Source: Halodurantibacterium daqingensis (lineage in GTDB: Bacteria > Pseudomonadota > Alphaproteobacteria > Rhodobacterales > Rhodobacteraceae). From it: a stretch of DNA of 64,000 nucleotides. The stretch is from assembly GCF_042666235.1 (NCBI RefSeq), contig NZ_JBHTFQ010000013.1, forward strand, positions 19,851-83,850, read 5' to 3'. Below, piece by piece: positions 59,455 through 64,000 of the stretch. The notes under the pieces are model-generated. The model did not search any database and had not been told where the DNA came from. It saw only the letters and a list, made by a program, of their open reading frames with translations. Made by a program: the position numbers and the translations under genes. Positions within the stretch are counted from its first letter, which is position 1. Each line of letters begins with the position of its first letter.

Positions 59455-60801
59455 GTGGCAGGTGACGGAGAGTTGGATGATCTGTTCGAGCTGGCGGGCT
59501 GCTGCTTTCGGGATGCCATGAGGGCCGTCGATATCGAGGCATTCTTCTCCAGACGCGACATCCCACTTGCAGAAGGGACCAGCAAGAAGACGGTTGCACA
59601 GAATACCCTTGCAAGCCTTCCGCCAACAAAGGCGCTGGCTCTGGTCCTCGAGTTTGCACGAGAACGGCGCGATATTGGCCTACAGGACCGGGTGTACCTC
59701 CTGCAGGACAAGGACCAAACGGAGATCTCCGCGATCACTCGCGACCGGGTGGCCGATCGCCTTGGTGCCGGGATCCATGGACAAGGCATTCGTCCGGACG
59801 TGATCGAGGAGCTATTCGATCTGAGTTCGCCTGCGGACTTCTTCGACGGCCCCACCAAGATCGAAGAGCTCAGACAACACGCGACTGGCGCGGCCCCGTT
59901 GTGGAACGCGAAGGAGGTCTTCGAATTCATCGGGGCCATAACATGTCCTTCGAGGAGGTTCGCGCAGCTGATCGAGACCGTTCTGGATCCCCGGTTTCGT
60001 GATGCCGACGACCAGGCTGCGCTGGCAGCGGACTTGACCCGCATCCTGCAGCTCGATGGTTACGAGGTTGCTCAGACAGGAGAGGTCTCGGGCCGCGCAA
60101 CATTCTCGGTACGCCCCGTTCGCCGCGGCGTCGACGGGCGGCCGAAGAACCTGATCTTCGCTTCCAACGGACCAAAGCCGAGGCTCGGGTTCTCGGATGC
60201 GATCGACAACGAAGTCGTCGTGCTCGAGCATGCCGACAGCTGCCTCATTTACGAGCGCCCCATCGGCAATGGGTTGTCATGGCTCGACCTGGTCCGTTGG
60301 TGGATGGAGCAAAAGGGGCTCGCCGACCTCGCTGAGGCACGCACCAGCCTCGGGCGGCGTCTACTTGCTTCGCTTGACGACGGTCCTGAGCAGGAATTCT
60401 TCAAGGCGTACTTCCGCAATTTCGCTGAGCGACTTGGAGACCAGCTGCCGGCGCTCATCCCGCAGGTTTACCTGCACTACGATCCAGAGATCGCGAGGCG
60501 TCTCGCGGACAAACGCGTTCTGTTCCGGCAGCGCATGGACTTTCTGATGCTCTTGCCTGGCCGACAGAGGATCGTCCTCGAGATTGACGGCAAGCACCAC
60601 TATGCGAAAGGTGAGCGCGCCGATCCCGGCCTGTACGCCGAAATGGTTGCGGCTGATCGAAACCTTCGCCTCCGCGGCTACGAGGTGTTTCGATTCGGGG
60701 GCTCGGAATTCTCTCACCCGAAGGGATCGATGCAGGAATCTGTCGACGAGCTTGTGAAGTCATTCTTCGAGGAGCTGTTCGTCGTCCATCGGGTAGGATA
60801 G
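59455..60801 (+). CDS. Repressor-linked protein: AbiJ-like N-terminal region and Vsr/DUF559-like nuclease C terminus
   Basis: A 448-residue protein beginning with GTG directly after the repressor stop. The first 120 residues (ELAGCCFRDAMRAVDIEAFF, RDIGLQDRVYLLQDKDQTEI) resemble the AbiJ N-terminal domains found in abortive-infection proteins. The C-terminal 100 residues hold a nuclease-fold site: RMDFLMLLP (D362) and VLEIDGKHHY (E376, D378, K380), then LRLRGYEVFRFGGSEF, as in DUF559/Vsr-type proteins. Being in the repressor operon it would be made in the lysogen, as expected for an exclusion gene. The division between sensor and nuclease is inference. Confidence 0.75.
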   Translation: MAGDGELDDLFELAGCCFRDAMRAVDIEAFFSRRDIPLAEGTSKKTVAQNTLASLPPTKALALVLEFARERRDIGLQDRVYLLQDKDQTEISAITRDRVADRLGAGIHGQGIRPDVIEELFDLSSPADFFDGPTKIEELRQHATGAAPLWNAKEVFEFIGAITCPSRRFAQLIETVLDPRFRDADDQAALAADLTRILQLDGYEVAQTGEVSGRATFSVRPVRRGVDGRPKNLIFASNGPKPRLGFSDAIDNEVVVLEHADSCLIYERPIGNGLSWLDLVRWWMEQKGLADLAEARTSLGRRLLASLDDGPEQEFFKAYFRNFAERLGDQLPALIPQVYLHYDPEIARRLADKRVLFRQRMDFLMLLPGRQRIVLEIDGKHHYAKGERADPGLYAEMVAADRNLRLRGYEVFRFGGSEFSHPKGSMQESVDELVKSFFEELFVVHRVG

Positions 60802-60881
60802 AGCATCCCAAGAACACCGCAGAGTTACGCAGCACTCCCCTAAGCATCTGAAAGTAATTGTTTTCGGGGTGCGTGCGGGTA

Positions 60882-60903
60882 GCGTTTCTCCCATGAGAAA
60901 CGC
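60882..60903. promoter_or_regulatory. Perfect inverted repeat covering the start of the recombinase operon
   Basis: GCGTTTCTC (60882-60890) and GAGAAACGC (60895-60903) are perfectly complementary with a 4-base spacer that contains the first bases of the ATG at 60893. A protein bound here, or the RNA hairpin itself, would block translation or transcription start. It is a strong candidate autoregulation site for the recombinase operon. Confidence 0.65.
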
Positions 60904-61120
60904 GCCGACATATCCGCGGCTGGGCTCGAACCCGCTGCCGCCCGACCAGATGACCCCCGCCGAGCGACGCGCCGAACTGTGTAGACTGCTGGCGCTCGGG
61001 CTGGTCCGATTGCGGCTGCGGGAGCGCGGTGAACCTTCTGACGAGACTGGAGAAATTCGCCTACACTCTCCGGCCGACCGATGCCGTCATGCAACTCCAA
61101 CTGACCGGAGAAATGCATGA
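60893..61120 (+). CDS. Small conserved protein at the head of the recombinase operon
   Basis: A 75-residue protein, MRNAPTYPRLGSNPLPPDQM, then MTPAERRAELCRLLALGLVR and a His/Arg-rich end. I recall such genes before DUF2924 and serine recombinase genes in many Rhodobacterales elements. It overlaps the next gene by 4 bases. It may regulate the operon by binding the inverted repeat at its start; no direct evidence. Confidence 0.7.
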   Translation: MRNAPTYPRLGSNPLPPDQMTPAERRAELCRLLALGLVRLRLRERGEPSDETGEIRLHSPADRCRHATPTDRRNA

Positions 61121-61572
61121 ACAAGGCCGATCCCATCCCCGCGCGCCTGGCTGCGCTGAAAACCGCCACAACGCCGGAACTGAAGGCGCAGTGGCGCGAC
61201 CTGTTCGACAGCGAGCCGCCGCCGTTCAACCGACGCTACCTGGAGAGCCGGCTGGCCTATCGCATCCAGGAGCTCGCCTATGGTGGCCTGAAGCCCGAGA
61301 CGATCCGGCGGCTGGAACGGCTGGGCGAGGAACTCGACGGCGGTGACAAGAAGAAGCGCGGCATGCGCCTCGACCATGACCGCCCCATCACCGGCACGCG
61401 GCTGCTCCGCGAGTGGCAAGGTGTCGAGTACATCGTCACCGTCACCGCTGACGGCTTCGAATGGCAGGGGCGGCCGTACAAGTCGCTGTCCGCTATCGCG
61501 CGCGCCATCACGGGCACGCGCTGGAATGGCTGGGTGTTCTTCGGCCTCAAGAATCGGAGGGCGCGGACATGA
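61117..61572 (+). CDS. DUF2924 protein
   Basis: A 151-residue protein with DUF2924 pieces: PPPFNRRYLESRLAYRIQEL, GTRLLREWQGVEYIVTVTAD, and GRPYKSLSAIARAITGTRWN with WNGWVFFGL. It is coupled by ATGA to the serine recombinase and almost always accompanies it, so it is probably a recombinase partner or directionality factor. Function unproven. Confidence 0.88.
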   Translation: MNKADPIPARLAALKTATTPELKAQWRDLFDSEPPPFNRRYLESRLAYRIQELAYGGLKPETIRRLERLGEELDGGDKKKRGMRLDHDRPITGTRLLREWQGVEYIVTVTADGFEWQGRPYKSLSAIARAITGTRWNGWVFFGLKNRRART

Positions 61573-62894
61573 CGAAGGCCCCTGCAAAATCAGGAATGGT
61601 CCGGAAACTCCGGTGCGCGATCTACACTCGGAAATCCTCCGAGGAAGGGCTGGAGCAGGAGTTCAACTCGCTCCACGCCCAGCGCGAGGCATGCGAAGCC
61701 TACATCGCCAGCCAGCGCTCAGAGGGCTGGGTGCTGGTCCGCGATCAGTATGACGACGGCGGCATCTCCGGCGGCACGCTGGAGCGCCCGGGCCTACAGC
61801 GGTTGCTGGAGGACATCGAGGACGGGCTGGTGGACGTGGTCGTCGTCTACAAGATCGACCGCCTGTCCCGCTCTCTGGCCGATTTCGCCAAGCTGGTCGA
61901 GGTGTTCGACCGGAACGGCGTGACCTTCGTCTCGGTCACCCAGTCGTTCAACACGACCACGTCCATGGGGCGACTGACGCTGAACATCCTGCTGTCCTTC
62001 GCCCAGTTCGAGCGCGAGGTTACGGCCGAGCGGATCCGCGACAAGGTTGCCGCAAGCCGGAGGAAGGGCATGTGGATGGGCGGGGTGCCGCCTTACGGCT
62101 ACCGCGTCGAAAACCGGAAGCTGGTAGTCGACGAAGAAGCCGCCGAGCATGTCCGCTGGATCTTCGCCTGCTTCCTCGAAATCGGCTCGGGCACGGAACT
62201 GGCGCGCGAGGTCGCGAAGCGCGGCATCCGCACGCCCCGCGGCAACCGGATCGACAAGAAGTACCTCTACCGCGTGCTGAACAATCGCGCCTACATCGGC
62301 GAGGCGGTCCACAAGGGCGAGAGCTATCCCGGCGAGCACGACGCGATCATCGACCGCGAAACGTGGGATCGCGTGCACGCCATCCTGCAGGAGAGCCCGC
62401 GAAAGCGCGCCGCCCGCACCCGCGCCGAGACGCCCGCGCTGCTGAAGGGCCTGCTGTTCGGACCCGATGGCGCGGCCTTCTCGCCGACCCACACCCGCAA
62501 GGGCGACAGGCTCTACCGCTACTATGTCAGCCAGACCGTGTTGAAGCACGGCGCCGGGGCTTGCCCCGTGGGACGCGTGCCTGCGGGCGAGCTCGAGGGC
62601 GCCGTCATAGACCAGCTCCGCGCTGTGTTCCGCCAGCCGGAGATCGTGGCCGGGACGTGGAAGGCGGCGCGGGCCCACGCCGACGACATCTCCGAGGCCG
62701 ACGCCCGTGCGGCGCTGCACCAACTCGACCCGCTGTGGGACGAACTCTTTCCCGCCGAGCAGGCCCGCATCGTGGCGTTGCTGGTCGAGCGCGTGGACAT
62801 CGGCACGGAGGGCCTGAACGTCCGCCTCCGTGTCGACGGCCTCGGTGGCCTCGCGCGCGAGATGCTGGCTGGCAGTATCGGAGAGGCCGCATGA
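61569..62894 (+). CDS. Large serine recombinase (phage integrase)
   Basis: A 441-residue recombinase. The N-terminal resolvase domain has CAIYTRKSSEEGLEQEFNSL with the catalytic Ser and VVVVYKIDRLSRSLADFAKL. A recombinase domain (GGVPPYGYRVENRKLVVDEE) and a zinc-ribbon-like region (HGAGACPVGRVPAGELEGAV, one Cys visible) follow. It should integrate and excise the prophage. The product is shorter than the usual 500-600 residues, and its C-terminal coiled-coil is brief. Confidence 0.93.
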   Translation: MTKAPAKSGMVRKLRCAIYTRKSSEEGLEQEFNSLHAQREACEAYIASQRSEGWVLVRDQYDDGGISGGTLERPGLQRLLEDIEDGLVDVVVVYKIDRLSRSLADFAKLVEVFDRNGVTFVSVTQSFNTTTSMGRLTLNILLSFAQFEREVTAERIRDKVAASRRKGMWMGGVPPYGYRVENRKLVVDEEAAEHVRWIFACFLEIGSGTELAREVAKRGIRTPRGNRIDKKYLYRVLNNRAYIGEAVHKGESYPGEHDAIIDRETWDRVHAILQESPRKRAARTRAETPALLKGLLFGPDGAAFSPTHTRKGDRLYRYYVSQTVLKHGAGACPVGRVPAGELEGAVIDQLRAVFRQPEIVAGTWKAARAHADDISEADARAALHQLDPLWDELFPAEQARIVALLVERVDIGTEGLNVRLRVDGLGGLAREMLAGSIGEAA

Positions 62895-63289
62895 GCCGAG
62901 GGTCGCCGATCCCCGAGACCGTGACGCTGCACGTTCCGTTCCTTGTAGTGAAGCGAGGCGGGCGGAAGGAGATGCAGTTGCCGGAAGGTGGCACGTACTC
63001 GCGGCGGTCCGACAACACGCTGGTCAAGGCGCTGGCGCGCGCGTTCCGGTGGAAGCGCATGCTGGAGTTGGGCGATTTCGCCACCATCGCCGAACTGGCC
63101 GAGCGCGAGGGGATCGCGCCCTCCTACATGACACGCGTCCTGCGCCTGACACTGCTTGCGCCCGACATCGTCGAGGCGATCCTGGACGGGAAAGCGCCGG
63201 ACGTGACGCTGGTGCGCGTGCTGGAGCCGTTTCCGGCGGAGTGGGAGCGCCAGTACTTAAGTATTTGTGCCATAAAATCCAACGCTTAG
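62891..63289 (+). CDS. ParB/KorB-like HTH protein of the recombinase operon, altered C terminus
   Basis: A 132-residue protein, coupled to the recombinase by ATGA. It has VKRGGRKEMQLPEGG, then a helix-turn-helix FATIAELAEREGIAPSYMTR. I recall this protein after serine recombinases in Rhodobacterales. The last ten residues (YLSICAIKSNA) no longer resemble that family and the DNA turns AT-rich from about 63250, which suggests the original end was replaced, perhaps at the attachment junction. Confidence 0.8.
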   Translation: MSRGSPIPETVTLHVPFLVVKRGGRKEMQLPEGGTYSRRSDNTLVKALARAFRWKRMLELGDFATIAELAEREGIAPSYMTRVLRLTLLAPDIVEAILDGKAPDVTLVRVLEPFPAEWERQYLSICAIKSNA

Positions 63290-63324
63290 TTCAGTTGACC
63301 TTGAGCCCTATGTCCCGCCCGAAG

Positions 63325-63906
63325 TCAGGTTCCTCTAACAGAGCCGGCTGGAGCATTCTGGAACGGAGCTCCTTCTGCTTCGGCGATGTTGAGAATCTCG
63401 ACACCGCGCAATGCCTGCTTGACTGACGGGGCCTTCGCCCAGTCTCGCGCGGCGTATCCGCTCAGAGTGGCCGCAATCCCGCACTGCCAGTCCTTCAGGT
63501 TGCCTGTCTCTGCACCCCACTGACTGATTGCGATCCATTCCTGGGCGGAGGTTCCCTGGCAGCGATGCATCGCATCCAGTTCGGCAGGGCTGAGGGACGG
63601 GTCGGCAGGTCTTTCCCTGCCCTTCCCCTTGCCTGTATCCTGCGTTGTGCCGCCGATTTCCGGCGGCAGTGTTGATGGCAGGGGAAGGTCTAGGCCCCGG
63701 ATCGCCTTCCAGCACTCGGCCTTCTTGCACCATTCGGTCACGTTCTTGCCGTTGGATGTCTCGACGATCGCATCACGAATCTCGTATGCCCAGTCACGCA
63801 TGAGTTCGACGATCTCATCCGAGAGTTCCTGCTTTCTCCAAATTGCGTCGAGATCGACCTGCCTCCCCGTGCGGTGTGACAGATAGGCAACGACATAGGT
63901 TGCGAC
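63325..63906 (-). pseudogene. Truncated AIPR-type abortive-infection gene, C-terminal part
   Basis: An open frame runs from about 63906 to 63325 on the minus strand with no start of its own at the 5' end. It reads YVATYVVAYLSHRTGRQVDL, then NVTEWCKKAECWKAIRGL, which I recognise as the C-terminal end of AIPR family proteins. The first ATG at 63801 would make a 158-residue fragment without the catalytic part. The 5' side is cut by an IS66-like end. A working gene needs the missing portion, so it is probably inactive. Confidence 0.65.
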
Positions 63907-64000
63907 GTATCCGTCCGGTCTGACTGGCGTTGACTTATTGAGGTGTCCAGTTCCAGGGCATCAGTTCGTCAATATGGGGCATTTTGTGATCTGCGACGCG
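63907..64000 (-). mobile_element. End of an IS66-family insertion sequence (partial)
   Basis: The minus-strand frame 63935-64000 reads VADHKMPHIDELMPWNWTPQ and stops; IDELxPWNW is the typical C-terminal end of IS66 transposases (TnpC). The gene runs out of the window. The IS end is set at about 63907 from the point where the AIPR frame resumes. The inverted repeat itself cannot be confirmed from one end. Confidence 0.65.
63935..64000 (-). CDS. IS66-family transposase TnpC, C-terminal end (partial)
   Basis: Twenty-one codons and a TAA stop are in the window. The frame is open to the window edge. The closing IDELMPWNWTPQ matches the TnpC end. Only the tail is visible, so intactness cannot be judged. 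Confidence 0.6.
   Translation of the reverse strand, partial: RVADHKMPHIDELMPWNWTPQ

Larger units (their letters stand above)
15084..63289. mobile_element. Prophage of about 48 kb, lambda-like head with GTA-like tail
   Basis: Limits are taken from the lysis genes on the left and the serine-recombinase operon on the right. Packaging, head, tail and lysis genes run right to left on the minus strand; the repressor and recombinase operons are on the plus strand. All modules are present and mostly intact: terminase, portal, capsid, tail, endolysin, spanins, replication, recombination, repressor and integrase. Exact ends are not fixed: I find no convincing direct repeat. The only clear interruptions are plus-strand cargo genes. 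A complete, possibly inducible phage is likely. Confidence 0.85.

Noticed and set aside
62072..62890. Plus-strand frame overlapping the recombinase that extends the last operon gene upstream
   Set aside because: Arg-rich shadow of the recombinase; the ATG at 62891 overlapping the recombinase stop is the natural start.

Overview
The window is a high-GC, densely packed stretch most likely from a Rhodobacterales alphaproteobacterium (Paracoccaceae/Roseobacteraceae). This rests on codon use, a tail module of the gene-transfer-agent (GTA) type, and the DUF2924/serine-recombinase pair that is common in that order. Protein family names come from recognising motifs and recalled families; no database search was run.

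Layout. (1) 1-5482: the 3' part of a type I restriction-modification locus on the + strand: end of hsdS, a DUF3800 protein, hsdR and a YgjP-type metallopeptidase, each overlapping or close to the next. (2) 5832-14948: a copper/heavy-metal island. A minus-strand set (cytochrome c, a small protein, an ATP-grasp protein) diverges from a plus-strand set (Cys/His-rich secreted protein, Tat-exported multicopper oxidase, cation diffusion facilitator, copper-type P1B ATPase, DUF411 protein, small lipoprotein); an L,D-transpeptidase closes the block. (3) 15084-63289: a roughly 48 kb prophage. Almost all phage-type genes are on the minus strand, so virion genes run right to left: terminase, gpW, portal, ClpP-like protease, decoration protein, capsid, joining proteins (lambda-like head), then tail terminator, tail tube, tail chaperone with a -1 frameshift, tape measure, DUF2460, DUF2163, NlpC/P60 and a 1333-residue baseplate protein (GTA-like tail), then fibre and lysis genes (M15 endolysin, overlapping spanins). 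To the right are methyltransferases, RuvC-like resolvase, primase-helicase, RecD-like helicase, Cas4-like exonuclease, SSB-like protein and Sak4-like recombinase. The right end holds an S24-type repressor and a serine-recombinase operon. (4) 63325-64000: a truncated AIPR-type abortive-infection gene cut by the end of an IS66-family element.

Cargo. Several plus-strand genes sit inside the minus-strand phage operons and look like carried extras: an ArsR/CDF metal cassette (28701-29980) between head and tail genes, a nitronate monooxygenase-like gene (41560-42639), a GIY-YIG protein (43094-43552), and a 1055-residue protein with a nuclease-like N terminus (45328-48495). A 448-residue protein with an AbiJ-like N terminus and a Vsr/DUF559-like nuclease C terminus (59455-60801) follows the repressor. 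The last two are the best candidates for little-described prophage-borne anti-phage systems. With the type I R-M genes and the AIPR remnant they make both flanks and the interior defence-rich.

Other notable signals: an A AAA AAC slippery site with a Cys-rich -1 extension in the tail chaperone, an array of GGTTGGGAC repeats between the resolvase and the large putative defence gene, and perfect inverted repeats at several promoters, including one over the start codon of the recombinase operon.
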